From Clostridiaceae bacterium (GTDB taxonomy: Bacteria; Bacillota; Clostridia; Lachnospirales; Lachnospiraceae): a stretch of DNA of 64,000 nt. The notes beneath the pieces were generated by a model. It did not search any database. It was not told the origin of the DNA and was given only the letters and a program-made list of their open reading frames with translations. The translations under genes were made by a program, and so were the position numbers. Numbering within the stretch: the first letter of the stretch is position 1; each line of letters begins with the position of its first letter. The stretch is from assembly GCA_902362865.1 (NCBI GenBank), contig CABIYE010000006.1, positions 2,501 through 66,500 of the forward strand. Reading direction: 5' to 3'. Positions 25,490 through 34,725 of the stretch are shown piece after piece.

Positions 25490-26221
25490 TTACAGATTTT
25501 TTCTGTATTTACTGGGCGTTATACCGACAACTTTTTTAAATACTTTCATGAAATAGTAATAATCTTTATATCCAACCGCTTCTCCTATTTCGTTTATGGA
25601 AAGTTTTTCATCAGCCAACAGCTCCTTTGCTTTCTGGATTCTTTTTGAAATTAAATATTCAGAAAAAGACATGCCAATCCGCTCCTTCAAAAGTTCGCTT
25701 AAATAGCTGGTGCTCATATTGTATTTCTTAGCTATAGATGTCAGGGTAATGTCTTTCCTATAGTTTTGCTGCAAATTCCTTATGATTTCTTCTATCATAG
25801 GCAGATTCTCTTCTTCCTGCGAATCAAATTCCGACACGGCTTCGCCACCTTCAAATACCCGGACAAGCTCCTGCAGGGTACTCTCCAATTGCTCCTGCTT
25901 CACCGGTTTCAACAAATAATCGAATGCATCCAGCCGAATTGCTTTTCTTGCATATTCAAATTCTGCGTATCCACTGAGCAGAATCACCTTTGTAGCTAAG
26001 CATTTCTTTTTCATCTGTTCTAGTAATTCCAAACCGTCATATCCGGGCATACGGATATCTGTAATCAACAGATCCGGCTTTTCCCTTTCCACAGCCTCCA
26101 ATGCTGCGACTCCATTCATCACCTCCCCAATAACCCGAAACGGCAGCCCGCTTTTCTCAATTAACTTTTTTATACTGAGTGTCATCCACAACTCATCATC
26201 CGCCACTAACACTCTATACAT
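25490..26221 (-). CDS. Response regulator, YesN type (receiver plus AraC HTH)
   Basis: A 243-aa DNA-binding response regulator. The receiver domain (about 1-120) has the acidic pair ADDE, the phospho-acceptor D in LLITDIRMPGYDG and the late K in LLKPVKQ. The C-terminal part (about 145-243) is an AraC-type double helix-turn-helix ending in VVGITPSKYRK. It overlaps the sensor kinase gene by 8 bp. Systems of this YesMN type usually sense sugars or oligosaccharides and switch on nearby carbohydrate genes, here most likely the GH127 gene 151 bp downstream. Confidence 0.92.
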   Translation of the reverse strand: MYRVLVADDELWMTLSIKKLIEKSGLPFRVIGEVMNGVAALEAVEREKPDLLITDIRMPGYDGLELLEQMKKKCLATKVILLSGYAEFEYARKAIRLDAFDYLLKPVKQEQLESTLQELVRVFEGGEAVSEFDSQEEENLPMIEEIIRNLQQNYRKDITLTSIAKKYNMSTSYLSELLKERIGMSFSEYLISKRIQKAKELLADEKLSINEIGEAVGYKDYYYFMKVFKKVVGITPSKYRKNL

Positions 26222-27953
26222 TCTTATCCTCCTGTATCTGCCCCGGAGTTATAATTGTCACCCTGGTTCCAACTCCAGAGCTGCTCTCTAGTAAAAACTT
26301 TGCTTCTTCCCCATAAAACAAATGCAGCCTTTTATAGATATTCAGCAATCCAATAGACTTTGCATGTTCGTCATCTCCTTTCTTCTCCAACATCTCCAGA
26401 ACTGCTCCTCTTCTTTCTTCGGACATGCCGCATCCATTATCCTCCACACAAAATCTAAGGAGTCCTTCGTCTGTCAACTCTACATTAACAAACACATCTC
26501 CGCCATTCAGGTTCTTTTCTACCCCATGAAAGACGGCATTTTCAACCAGAGGCTGTAAAAGCAGTTTTATCATCTTTTTCTTTTTCACAGCCTTGTCAGT
26601 CTGAATATGTACACGAATATTTCCTGCAAAGCGATAGTCAATAATTCTGGCATATTCCTTCACATGATTCAACTCTTCTTCTACCAGAACAACATTATCT
26701 CCTCTGACGCCATAGCGGAACAGTTCTGACAGCGACATAGTAATTTCAGCAATGTCTTCTTTATCATAGTATAATGCCATAGCCCGAATACAGCCAAGGG
26801 TATTATACAGGAAATGTGGATTAATCTGGTTGCGGTATGCCAATATCTGTATTTTCTTTTTGGAAAGTTCCATTTCATACATCTTTTTCTGGAACTGCTG
26901 TACATTATTCTGAAGAATTTCTTTTTCATCCAGCATCCAGTTCAAGCTTTTTGCCAGCCTTCCAATTTCATCTTTTCTATTAATTTCCATTCTTGCATCC
27001 GGCTCATCCAACAGGTTTTTGACAAAAGTATCCATCTGCTCAATCGGATCAACAATCCTTTTTTTGAAAAAACTCCGCATTACCATCAGCAATACTAATA
27101 GAAAAATATACATCATTGCTATATCCACATACAAATCCCATGTTCCAATCATAACCTCCTTTTGCGGAATAACACTGACCAGCTTCCAGCCTTCCTTATT
27201 GACCTTACATTCTTTAATATAATAGTAACTTTTTTTCTGCTCATCAATTGGAAAATATTTCCTGTAATCATCACCGTAAGAAGAAATAATGTTCTCATTT
27301 TGATCCAGCAGGTACATCCTTGAGTTATTCGTAACCTTCATATCTTCCATTATATCGTCAATCCCCACCGTCCGCATTGCAAATAAGACGATGCCCCTCC
27401 TTGTTCCATATCCTTCACTCGATAAATCAAAGACTGGAAAAGAAATCGTATAATAAGAATGTCCGTTGTAATCCGAAACAAACATCGTTCCAAATTCCAT
27501 CTCATTCTTTTCTGAATTCGAAGGCAGCTTTACCTGTTGCCAGAACGCTTCATTTCCTGCAATCAGATTCATTTCCTCATCATACATGCCAATCTGCTCT
27601 ATATCATCTTCCAGCGTCATGGTATTTAAAAACGCAGATGTAATCTCATCAACATAAATAGAACGCTCTTCCTCAGCCATTGTAAAATACCCATAAGCTG
27701 ACGGGGAATATGCCAAAGTAGAAATCCTGCCATAAATACTTTCCGAATATTCTTTCATTTTACTTTGCATCTGCTCCATTTTATCATTATTCAACATCTT
27801 TATATTACTGACATTTGCTGATGCTGTATAATATATGCTCATGGTACAAACGCCTGCAAGAACCACTAAAAGCATAGCGCTTAATACTTTTATCTGCTGA
27901 TATAAACTATCTGGAATGGTCTTTACTATCATCTGCCGTAATTTCTTCATCAT
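26214..27953 (-). CDS. Sensor histidine kinase, YesM type
   Basis: A 579-aa membrane kinase: first helix about residues 18-40, a large extracellular sensor (Cache-like) to about 275, second helix about 276-298, HAMP region with DPIEQMD, the H-box NPHFLYNTLG near residue 378 and a C-terminal HATPase with LLLQPLVENAVFHG and DNGCGM. It would phosphorylate the overlapping response regulator. The extracellular ligand is unknown; carbohydrate sensing is inferred from type and neighbour. It starts 28 bp after helD. Confidence 0.92.
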   Translation of the reverse strand: MMKKLRQMIVKTIPDSLYQQIKVLSAMLLVVLAGVCTMSIYYTASANVSNIKMLNNDKMEQMQSKMKEYSESIYGRISTLAYSPSAYGYFTMAEEERSIYVDEITSAFLNTMTLEDDIEQIGMYDEEMNLIAGNEAFWQQVKLPSNSEKNEMEFGTMFVSDYNGHSYYTISFPVFDLSSEGYGTRRGIVLFAMRTVGIDDIMEDMKVTNNSRMYLLDQNENIISSYGDDYRKYFPIDEQKKSYYYIKECKVNKEGWKLVSVIPQKEVMIGTWDLYVDIAMMYIFLLVLLMVMRSFFKKRIVDPIEQMDTFVKNLLDEPDARMEINRKDEIGRLAKSLNWMLDEKEILQNNVQQFQKKMYEMELSKKKIQILAYRNQINPHFLYNTLGCIRAMALYYDKEDIAEITMSLSELFRYGVRGDNVVLVEEELNHVKEYARIIDYRFAGNIRVHIQTDKAVKKKKMIKLLLQPLVENAVFHGVEKNLNGGDVFVNVELTDEGLLRFCVEDNGCGMSEERRGAVLEMLEKKGDDEHAKSIGLLNIYKRLHLFYGEEAKFLLESSSGVGTRVTIITPGQIQEDKNV

Positions 27954-27981
27954 TGGTCTACCTTCTCAATCTGACGATTCG

Positions 27982-30006
27982 TCAGATAATCCCTATTTCA
28001 TATAATTCATGCAGTGCCCGCGTAGCACAGATATAACGGAACTGTCTATCCAATGGGTTCTCACCGTCTCCTTCGGCTATAAATACCTGGTCAAATTCCA
28101 GTCCTTTCGCCATATAAAATGTCGTAACAGTCATCCCTTTTCGGAAAGCAGAACTGTCCCTGTCGATATAGAAGACATCCTCCCGCCGTTCCTTCAGAGC
28201 AAGATACAATTCTCCTGCCTCCCGTTCTGTCATGGTAAGGACAGCGGCAGTCTCGTATTCTTCTGCACCCAGACGCACATTTTCCAGTATTCTGCAGACA
28301 GTCTCTTCCTGCGACCTGCAAAAATATTTCTTCACTTCCTTTCCATGTCTCTGCAGATACCCAATTCCTTCCACACCCGCTATCTTTCCGGCATATTCCG
28401 CAATCTCCGCCGTGTTGCGGTAACTTCTGTTCATTTCAATCCGCCTTACCTTCCTGCCAAAGATCTTCGGCAGGAAAGCCAATACATCCTGCATCTTTCC
28501 ATCTATGGTCTGCGCCCGGTCGCCTAGTATCGTCATACTACATGGGAACAAACGCTCCAAAATCACATACTGGAGATAGGAATAATCCTGCATCTCATCA
28601 ATTACCAGATGCCGGATATCCCTGCGCACTGCTCCCGCGCACAGACGATACTTCAGATACAGAATCGGGAATACATCCTCATAAGCAAGGATTCTCCTTT
28701 CCGGCGGAATGTCAGGAAGCACAGGCAATCCATTTTCCGTAAGAAACCAGTTGTATATCTCATAGAGATCCGTCGTTACATACATCTTCCGGAATTTTTC
28801 TTTTATAACCCCGGCTTCCTCCTCACAGAGTTCTCTTTTGCACAACGTCTCATACTCATCGATAAAATAATCCCTCACCGCATCCATTCTGGACAGAAGC
28901 GGAATGTCCGCAAACTTATAATAGAAAAAATCCAGGATTTCTTCCGCCTTTTTCTCCAGCGTCTTATAACGCACATCCCGGAAATCAACCAGCCGGTCTT
29001 CCAGTTCAATCAAAAAGCCTTCCACCGCACGCACAAATTCTTCTGATTGTTTCCAACGAAATCTCTTCTCACTCTGTGCGTCCATTCCTGCTATCTGTTT
29101 CTCAATCTGATGATATCTGTCCTCACAATCCGCTGCGATTCCTTCCAGTTCCCTGTAAGCAAAAAGATCCAGGCTCATCTCCTGTATATTCTCCTCTCCC
29201 AGCTCGGGAAGAATGTGGGAAATATAATCGGAAAATACACTGTTCGGCGATAAAATCAATATGTTAGACGAATTCAGATTCTTCCGATCATGATACAAAA
29301 GATAAGCAATCCGGTGCAGGGCAACCGACGTCTTCCCACTTCCCGCCGCCCCCTGTATGGCAAGAATCTTATCTTCCGTGTTGCGGATAATGGCATTCTG
29401 CTCCCGCTGAATGGTCCGGACGATATTCTTAAGCTGCGTGTCGCTATTCGCTCCAAGCTCCTGCTTTAGAATATCATCATCAATCTTCATATCACTCTCA
29501 AATTCATAAACCATCTTTCCGCCGCGGATTTTATACTGCCATTTCGACAGAATCTCTCCCTCCAGTAATCCTGCCGGAGCCTCATAAGCTGCCCTTCCTT
29601 TATCATAATCATAAAAAAGACTGCTGATCGGTGCCCTCCAGTCATAAATGAGCGGAACCTGCCCTCTTTCTCTGGCAAAGTTCCCAATGCCAATATAGAA
29701 AACCTCCGCTTCTTCTTCTCCATCATAGACGAACTCCACGCTTCCGAAAAACGGCGAATCCAACATCTTTTTCATACGGCTCATGCGCTTTTGATTCTCC
29801 TGGTTGGCACTCACCTGTGTAAGTAGCGCCTGCTGGTTATCATAATTTTCATAACCATATTGATCCATCTCCGTATAATTCTCCCAATAGTAGTCATTCA
29901 TTCCGGCAATATCCTTCTGTATCTCCTGAATCCGCGCGCCAAGCTCCTGAATTCCTTCTTGAATCTGTTCCGTAATATATTTCAAAAAATCTGTGCCTCT
30001 GCTCAC
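27982..30006 (-). CDS. helD: HelD-like RNA polymerase recycling helicase
   Basis: A 674-aa superfamily 1 ATPase. HelD removes stalled RNA polymerase from DNA and nucleic acid. The N-terminal coiled-coil arm (residues 1-90) is followed by SPFFGSVEF and a DWRAPISSLFYD motif typical of HelD, Walker A GAAGSGKTSVALHR near 218-231, the Walker B-like VIDEMQDYSY, and the late helicase motif QFRYICATRALHELY. It starts with GTG behind AAGGAG. It lies just upstream of the YesMN genes on the same strand; a functional link is not evident. Confidence 0.87.
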   Translation of the reverse strand: MSRGTDFLKYITEQIQEGIQELGARIQEIQKDIAGMNDYYWENYTEMDQYGYENYDNQQALLTQVSANQENQKRMSRMKKMLDSPFFGSVEFVYDGEEEAEVFYIGIGNFARERGQVPLIYDWRAPISSLFYDYDKGRAAYEAPAGLLEGEILSKWQYKIRGGKMVYEFESDMKIDDDILKQELGANSDTQLKNIVRTIQREQNAIIRNTEDKILAIQGAAGSGKTSVALHRIAYLLYHDRKNLNSSNILILSPNSVFSDYISHILPELGEENIQEMSLDLFAYRELEGIAADCEDRYHQIEKQIAGMDAQSEKRFRWKQSEEFVRAVEGFLIELEDRLVDFRDVRYKTLEKKAEEILDFFYYKFADIPLLSRMDAVRDYFIDEYETLCKRELCEEEAGVIKEKFRKMYVTTDLYEIYNWFLTENGLPVLPDIPPERRILAYEDVFPILYLKYRLCAGAVRRDIRHLVIDEMQDYSYLQYVILERLFPCSMTILGDRAQTIDGKMQDVLAFLPKIFGRKVRRIEMNRSYRNTAEIAEYAGKIAGVEGIGYLQRHGKEVKKYFCRSQEETVCRILENVRLGAEEYETAAVLTMTEREAGELYLALKERREDVFYIDRDSSAFRKGMTVTTFYMAKGLEFDQVFIAEGDGENPLDRQFRYICATRALHELYEIGII

Positions 30007-30114
30007 TGTCTTATATCTCCTTCATTTTCTCAAATGCTAGGATTTCTCCCTCGGTTTTACTAACATAGTATCAGAGCATGCATTCTTTTCCAATAGGAAA
30101 AAGCTGAAAAACTG

Positions 30115-30142
30115 CAAAAAGCTCCGGGAAAAATCCCGGAGC
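30115..30142 (-). terminator. Intrinsic terminator after fic
   Basis: GCTCCGGGA (30121-30129) and TCCCGGAGC (30134-30142) form a perfect 9-bp stem with a 4-nt loop; on the minus strand TTTTTGC follows. It ends the Fic transcript and insulates helD. Confidence 0.9.
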
Positions 30143-30182
30143 CAAATCCTTTTCTAAAATATACAATACACAAAATATTCTC

Positions 30183-30788
30183 TTACAATTCTTCTGTTTT
30201 GAAAGTGGCATAGCCTTCGTAATAATAACTGTAATCAATACCTTTCATATAAATACCACGATTATCAACCTCATCGGTCAACGCCGCTTTTAAAATATAT
30301 TTTATTTCAATATCCTTCACAGGGCTTCGCTCCATAGCCATAAGATAATCATCCTTGTCTACTTTGCTCCAGTCTATCACCTGACCCAGCTCCTTTTTTA
30401 AAATCATATCAAGCCAGATACGGGTGCTTCGCCCGTTTCCCTCTCTGAAAGGATGTGCAATATTCATTTCTACATACTTTTCAATAATTTCATCAAAAGT
30501 AGACTGCGGCATTTTGTCTATTTGAACCAGTGCCGCTTCCAAATACATCAATGGTGCAAACCGGAAATTACCTTTTGCTATATTAACAGTCCTGATTTTT
30601 CCGGCAAAATCATAAATATCTTCAAATAAATATCTGTGAATTTCTTTTAACGAAGAAAACCTTCCCGCTTCAAGTCTGTCAAGTATACCATTTTCAAAAA
30701 GAGTAATCGCTTTTTTCTTACTAATACGCTCTTCTTCACGGGCAAGATCAGCCGAATTATCAATCCCTAATTTATTTTCAAGTGTCAT
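30183..30788 (-). CDS. Fic domain protein, class III type with C-terminal inhibitory motif
   Basis: A 201-aa Fic protein; family members transfer AMP or a related nucleotide part to target proteins. The full active-site motif HPFREGNGR is at residues 112-120, with the catalytic H112, and a preceding [15 protein letters not shown] segment forms the flap. Near the end, S187-Y-Y-Y-E191-G192 matches the (S/T)xxxE(G/N) inhibitory helix motif; its C-terminal place is that of class III Fic proteins such as Neisseria NmFic. It has its own promoter and terminator and no separate antitoxin gene, in keeping with self-inhibition. Confidence 0.9.
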   Translation of the reverse strand: MTLENKLGIDNSADLAREEERISKKKAITLFENGILDRLEAGRFSSLKEIHRYLFEDIYDFAGKIRTVNIAKGNFRFAPLMYLEAALVQIDKMPQSTFDEIIEKYVEMNIAHPFREGNGRSTRIWLDMILKKELGQVIDWSKVDKDDYLMAMERSPVKDIEIKYILKAALTDEVDNRGIYMKGIDYSYYYEGYATFKTEEL

Positions 30789-30850
30789 CTTATACCTCCA
30801 TTGTCCACACCTGCAATTACGTCAGATTTCACTTCACTATGGATTGATAT

Positions 30851-30879
30851 ATTATAACCTTCTTTTCTGCAAAACACAA
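30851..30879 (-). promoter_or_regulatory. Promoter of the fic gene
   Basis: Minus-strand TTGTGT (30874-30879), 17 bp, TATAAT (30851-30856). The fic start lies about 60 bp downstream behind GGAGG. Confidence 0.65.
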
Positions 30880-30911
30880 TAACAAACCCTGGCGTTTCGT
30901 AAATTCCCGAA

Positions 30912-31502
30912 TTACAGAAGTTTCTGCAGATATGCCTGCACATCTTCACACTGCATCAACCCGCTCATTACACAGGCTCCCGCGGCTCCCACGCTGCGGA
31001 CAGCGCCAATATTTTCACTGCTGATGCCGCCAATGGCATACACCGGAACCGTCACGCTCTCACAGACATTTTCAAGAAAAGACAAGCCCCGGCCGGGGAG
31101 TCCCATCTTACAGTCAGTAGCGAAAACATGTCCGGCGGTAACATAGGTACACCCCAGTCCTACGGCTTCCTTTGCGTCCTCCACAGAATGACAGGAGGCG
31201 CCAATTTGCTTAAAATGCGCTTTCTGTCCTTCCGTCATGTCCCGCAGCGCCGGAAGGGGCATATGAATCGCCTCTGCCTCCAGGCGGACGGCTACATCCA
31301 CAAAACTGTGAAGGACACAGGGAACCTGATGGCTTCTGCATACATTTAATACCTGACCGGCAAGCCGGAAATACGCTTCCTCTTCCAAATCCTTCTCCCG
31401 CAGAATGATTCCGGCAGGATGGGCCGCCGCAATCTTCTCTATCCGCGTCAGAAAATCTTCCCTGCACAACTTCCGGTTCGTCACACATAAAATATCAGAC
31501 AT
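30912..31502 (-). CDS. thiE: Thiamine phosphate synthase-like protein (ThiE/TenI family)
   Basis: A 196-aa TIM-barrel protein in the last place of the thi operon. ThiE joins HMP-pyrophosphate with the thiazole phosphate to make thiamine phosphate. The sequence has TNRKL, ILREKDL, IHMPLPAL, the SCHSVEDAKEA strand, YVTAGHVFATDCK, GLPGRGL and YAIGGISSENI, the order typical of the family. It is somewhat short and could be a TenI-like form. Its ATG overlaps the thiH stop by 8 bp (ATGTCTGA), so it is probably translated by coupling. Confidence 0.8.
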   Translation of the reverse strand: MSDILCVTNRKLCREDFLTRIEKIAAAHPAGIILREKDLEEEAYFRLAGQVLNVCRSHQVPCVLHSFVDVAVRLEAEAIHMPLPALRDMTEGQKAHFKQIGASCHSVEDAKEAVGLGCTYVTAGHVFATDCKMGLPGRGLSFLENVCESVTVPVYAIGGISSENIGAVRSVGAAGACVMSGLMQCEDVQAYLQKLL

Positions 31503-32748
31503 AAAGATAATCATTCAGAACCGGCTGCAGGCCTTCCTCCGAAATATCCCGGTACATATTATCCAGACTCCGGTTATCATCAATCTCGAATTGTTCGTCG
31601 CCCTGCGCCTCGTCCGACTCCTTTCCTGTGTATTTTGTCTCGTGGTCGCCGATACCCGTAGAGACGCCTGCCGAAACCTTCGTTGCCGCAATCTTCACGA
31701 TGCCATTCCGGAAACGGGCACTCTCACGGGAGGATACGGTAATTCCTACAAATGGCAGAAAAATACGGTAGGCACAGATAATCTGGCAAAGCTGCCTCTC
31801 TCCTACATCCATGGGACTGATTTTATCGTTGTTGATAATCGGCCGCAGGCGCGGACAAGACAGCGACATCTCCGCCTGGGGATATTTGCGCTGCAGATAA
31901 TACACATGGAGCGCCGTCGCCAGCGCATCCTTCCTGAAATCTGACAGTCCCAGAAGCGCTGAAAATGCCACACCGCGCATTCCGCCCCGCAAAGCACGTT
32001 CCTGCGCATCAAACCGATATGGCCACACACGCTTATGCCCGAACAAATGTAATGTCTCATATTTATCCATATCGTAGGTCTCCTGAAATACTGTCACATA
32101 ATCCGCTCCACACTCATGGAGATAACGGTATTCTTCTGTATTAACAGGATAGATTTCAAGCCCTACCATACGGAAATATTTCCGCGCCAGCTTGCATGCT
32201 TCGCCAATATAGGCAACATCACTCTGGGTACGGCTCTCCCCGGTAAGGATCAGAATTTCTTCCATGCCAGAATCAGCGATTACCCGCATCTCATGCTCAA
32301 TCTGTTCCATGCTGAGTTTCATGCGGTTAATATGGTTGTAACAGTTAAATCCACAATAAACACAATAATTTTCACAATAATTTGCAATGTAAAGAGGCGT
32401 AAACAGATACACCGTATTCCCAAAATGCTTGCTGGTTTCCAGCCTTGCCCTTTCTGCCATCTTCTCAAGAAACGGCTCTGCGGCAGGGGATAAAAGCGCC
32501 TTGAAATCTTCTATCGAACAAGTCTCATGCTCCAGTGCCGTCCTTACATCCTTTGCCATATACCCGGAATAATCGTAATTCTGCATCTGCATCATAACAT
32601 TTTTACAGACATCAGATTCAATCTGCTCCATTCCCGGCAAATACTCCATATGGTTCTTCCGGAAGGAAGGATCCGTCTCCAGCCTGTGCTTCTTTTCCAG
32701 TGCTTTCGGAGAAAGATATTCTGAATCAACAAAGAACTGATTTTCCAT
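31495..32748 (-). CDS. thiH: 2-iminoacetate synthase ThiH
   Basis: A radical SAM enzyme that cleaves tyrosine to dehydroglycine for thiazole formation in anaerobes. The 417-aa protein has the cluster motif CENYCVYCG (CxxxCxxC) near residues 108-116 after FTPLYIANY, a GEIL-type ILILTGES strand and the C-terminal STRESARFR segment. It resembles HydG at 60779-62200, as expected from their common ancestry, but lacks the HydG C-terminal cysteine cluster region. ATG 32748 follows AGGAGG; an earlier ATG two codons upstream is poorly spaced. Confidence 0.93.
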   Translation of the reverse strand: MENQFFVDSEYLSPKALEKKHRLETDPSFRKNHMEYLPGMEQIESDVCKNVMMQMQNYDYSGYMAKDVRTALEHETCSIEDFKALLSPAAEPFLEKMAERARLETSKHFGNTVYLFTPLYIANYCENYCVYCGFNCYNHINRMKLSMEQIEHEMRVIADSGMEEILILTGESRTQSDVAYIGEACKLARKYFRMVGLEIYPVNTEEYRYLHECGADYVTVFQETYDMDKYETLHLFGHKRVWPYRFDAQERALRGGMRGVAFSALLGLSDFRKDALATALHVYYLQRKYPQAEMSLSCPRLRPIINNDKISPMDVGERQLCQIICAYRIFLPFVGITVSSRESARFRNGIVKIAATKVSAGVSTGIGDHETKYTGKESDEAQGDEQFEIDDNRSLDNMYRDISEEGLQPVLNDYLYV

Positions 32749-32760
32749 CCTCATCCCCTC

Positions 32761-33534
32761 CTAATCATGCAAAAATCCTGTCAACGGATCCGATGCCGAT
32801 GCACCACGGGTCAGAACTCTTCCAATCCCTGCAAGATACGCCTGACGCCCTGCCTCGATAGCTTGACGGAATGCCGATGCCATCACCGGAAGATCTCCTG
32901 CTGTCGCCAGCGCTGTATTTGCCATAATCGCCGCAGCGCCCATCTCCATTGCCTCACACGCCTGGGAGGGCTTACCGATTCCTGCATCCACAATAATCGG
33001 CACGTCAATCTCATCGATTAATATCTGGATAAATTCACGGGTAGCCAATCCCTTATTGGAACCAATGGGAGATGCCAGGGGCATCACCGTCGCTGCACCT
33101 GCATTTACCAGATCCCGGGCCACATTCAGATCCGGATACATATAAGGCATAACGACAAAACCTTCCTTCGCCAGAATCTCCGTAGCCTTAATCGTCTCCT
33201 GGTTGTCCGGCAGCAGATATTTTGCATCACGCATAATTTCCACCTTCACAAAATTCCCGCACCCCAGTTCTCTTGCAAGCCGGGCAATCCGCACGGCCTC
33301 CTGGGCGTTTCTTGCGCCGGATGTATTCGGAAGCAGCGTAACTCCCTCCGGAATGTAATCCAGGATATTCTCCTGCTCTTTCGTATTTGCACGGCGCACA
33401 GCAAGCGTAATAATTTCCGCCCCTGCATACTTTACTGCAGCTTCAATCAACTTCAAAGAATATTTTCCGGAACCCAGAATGAACCGGGACTGAAATTCCT
33501 TTCCGCCAATTACCAGTTTATCGTTTGTCTGCAT
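32761..33534 (-). CDS. thiG: Thiazole synthase ThiG
   Basis: ThiG forms the thiazole phosphate ring from deoxyxylulose 5-phosphate, dehydroglycine and ThiS thiocarboxylate. The 257-aa TIM barrel shows [10 protein letters not shown] at the start, [27 protein letters not shown], the catalytic-lysine region, [13 protein letters not shown] and [10 protein letters not shown] with the C-terminal [15 protein letters not shown] loop. It lies 12 bp before thiH. GTG three bases upstream is also in frame but AAGGA fits the ATG. Confidence 0.95.
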   Translation of the reverse strand: MQTNDKLVIGGKEFQSRFILGSGKYSLKLIEAAVKYAGAEIITLAVRRANTKEQENILDYIPEGVTLLPNTSGARNAQEAVRIARLARELGCGNFVKVEIMRDAKYLLPDNQETIKATEILAKEGFVVMPYMYPDLNVARDLVNAGAATVMPLASPIGSNKGLATREFIQILIDEIDVPIIVDAGIGKPSQACEAMEMGAAAIMANTALATAGDLPVMASAFRQAIEAGRQAYLAGIGRVLTRGASASDPLTGFLHD

Positions 33535-33570
33535 CACAATTCCTTCTTTCTATGTATAATAAATGGTATT

Positions 33571-34212
33571 TTAAACTTCATACTTTCCTGCCAGAATACG
33601 CAGGATCACGTGGGCTTCATGGGCTGCGCACAGCATCACCCGGGAAGAAATAAGCCCTATATCATCCGCCACGTCACTGACTCCATCCCCGCAGAGATAA
33701 AAACGCTCTGTCACCCTGCGTGTCCTGATGGCATTTGCTGAGCCAAACCCTGCCATGCCGGAAGCAGCAACCAGATATTTCTCCGGCATCCGTTCCATCA
33801 CGCCATTTACCAGCATCGCCTTTGCCTGGGCATTATCAAACGCCTCGCAGATAACGTCCGCTTCCTTCAGCAAACTGTAAAAATTATCTTCTGAAATACG
33901 CTCTGTATATGTCTCAACCGCAATATACGGCGCAATTTCCTGTAAATTGGCTGCCAGAGCCTCTGTCTTATGCATCCCTACCTGTGCCGCTTTATACTGC
34001 TGCCGGTGAAGATTCGAGACGTCCACTTTGTCGAAATCAATCAGGATTAACCGTCCTACCCCTGCCCGCGCAAGGGAAACAGCCACATTAGAACCGAGTC
34101 CTCCCAGCCCGCAGACAGCAACCGATGCCGCGTCAAACTTATCCTGTATCTTATCACCATGCCTTATTCTGAGTACCTGCCGCATTTCCTCTTCACCCGA
34201 TATGTTTCCCAT
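33571..34212 (-). CDS. thiF: ThiF-family sulfur carrier adenylyltransferase
   Basis: ThiF adenylates the C-terminal glycine of ThiS so that sulfur can be loaded. The 213-aa E1-like protein has the nucleotide loop VCGLGGLGSN (about residues 32-41), DFDKVDVSNLHRQQY with the usual arginine, and the EAFDNAQAK segment. It is shorter than ThiF proteins with full zinc CxxC pairs, which I do not see, matching the short type found in Clostridia thi operons. The thiS stop overlaps its AGGAGG site. Confidence 0.88.
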   Translation of the reverse strand: MGNISGEEEMRQVLRIRHGDKIQDKFDAASVAVCGLGGLGSNVAVSLARAGVGRLILIDFDKVDVSNLHRQQYKAAQVGMHKTEALAANLQEIAPYIAVETYTERISEDNFYSLLKEADVICEAFDNAQAKAMLVNGVMERMPEKYLVAASGMAGFGSANAIRTRRVTERFYLCGDGVSDVADDIGLISSRVMLCAAHEAHVILRILAGKYEV

Positions 34213-34213
34213 C

Positions 34214-34408
34214 TTAACCACCTCCTACAAAGCTCACAACCTCTACTGTGTCGCCGTCCCGGAATACGGTCTCGCCATATTGCGCTTTCGGAACAATCTC
34301 ACCATTGCACTCCACGGCAATCCGCTTCGGGTCGTAACCGGAAGCTTCCAGATACGCAGCCAGCGTCTTCCCTGCCAAATCCAAATCCGTTCCGTTCACC
34401 TTAACCAT
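34214..34408 (-). CDS. thiS: Sulfur carrier protein ThiS
   Basis: A 64-aa ubiquitin-like sulfur carrier for thiazole synthesis. It begins MVKVNGTDLDL and ends in VVSFVGGG, the C-terminal diglycine being the site that ThiF activates. The motif RIAVECNGEIVPK is usual. ATG 34408 has GGAGG at 8 nt; an in-frame ATG 15 bp upstream overlaps that site. It is the first gene of thiSFGHE behind the TPP riboswitch and its terminator. Confidence 0.92.
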   Translation of the reverse strand: MVKVNGTDLDLAGKTLAAYLEASGYDPKRIAVECNGEIVPKAQYGETVFRDGDTVEVVSFVGGG

Positions 34409-34423
34409 CTGCCATCCCTCCAT

Positions 34424-34454
34424 TCTACATTCGAATTCCCTATATCACACAAAA
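34424..34454 (-). repeat. Terminator-linked repeat, copy C (core only)
   Basis: TCGAATTCCCTATATCACA (34431-34449) matches the core of the copy at 49535-49551 and, less closely, the one at 53855-53872. It lies between the U-tract of the TPP-switch terminator and thiS. Confidence 0.5.
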
Positions 34455-34485
34455 ACAGGAAGTCACTGATTTGGTAACTTCCTGT
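34450..34485 (-). terminator. Intrinsic terminator of the TPP riboswitch
   Basis: On the minus strand ACAGGAAGT and ACTTCCTGT (34477-34485 and 34455-34463) form a perfect 9-bp stem followed by TTTTT. It lies between the TPP aptamer and thiS, so TPP most likely shuts the operon off by early termination. Confidence 0.88.
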
Positions 34486-34502
34486 AAACAATCATTATAC
34501 TC

Positions 34503-34590
34503 AGGCTTCCCTACGTTGGCATTATCCAAATCAGGTTATCGGGTCGAAAGTCTTACTTTCCTCTCAGCCTGTCACACAAGCTCCCCTCTG
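34503..34590 (-). promoter_or_regulatory. TPP (THI-box) riboswitch
   Basis: Minus-strand RNA carries the aptamer blocks in order: GGGGAGC, the GGCTGAGAGG pyrimidine-sensing loop, GACCC, then ACCTGATTTGGATAATGCC and GTAGGGAAG. These are the invariant TPP aptamer parts. It is placed between a good promoter and the terminator in front of thiSFGHE. Confidence 0.96.
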
Positions 34591-34606
34591 TTTTATTGTC
34601 AAAAGT

Positions 34607-34635
34607 ATTATACGTCCATATTTTTCATAATGCAA
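34607..34635 (-). promoter_or_regulatory. Promoter of the thi operon
   Basis: Minus-strand TTGCAT (34630-34635), 17 bp, TATAAT (34607-34612), just upstream of the TPP aptamer. Confidence 0.75.
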
Positions 34636-34725
34636 GTAATTTCTGCCGGATATTTAGTTATCCCATATAGGGGTATATGATCTTGTAGCCTATCTAACTA
34701 CCACTGATCCATACCATGTGACACA

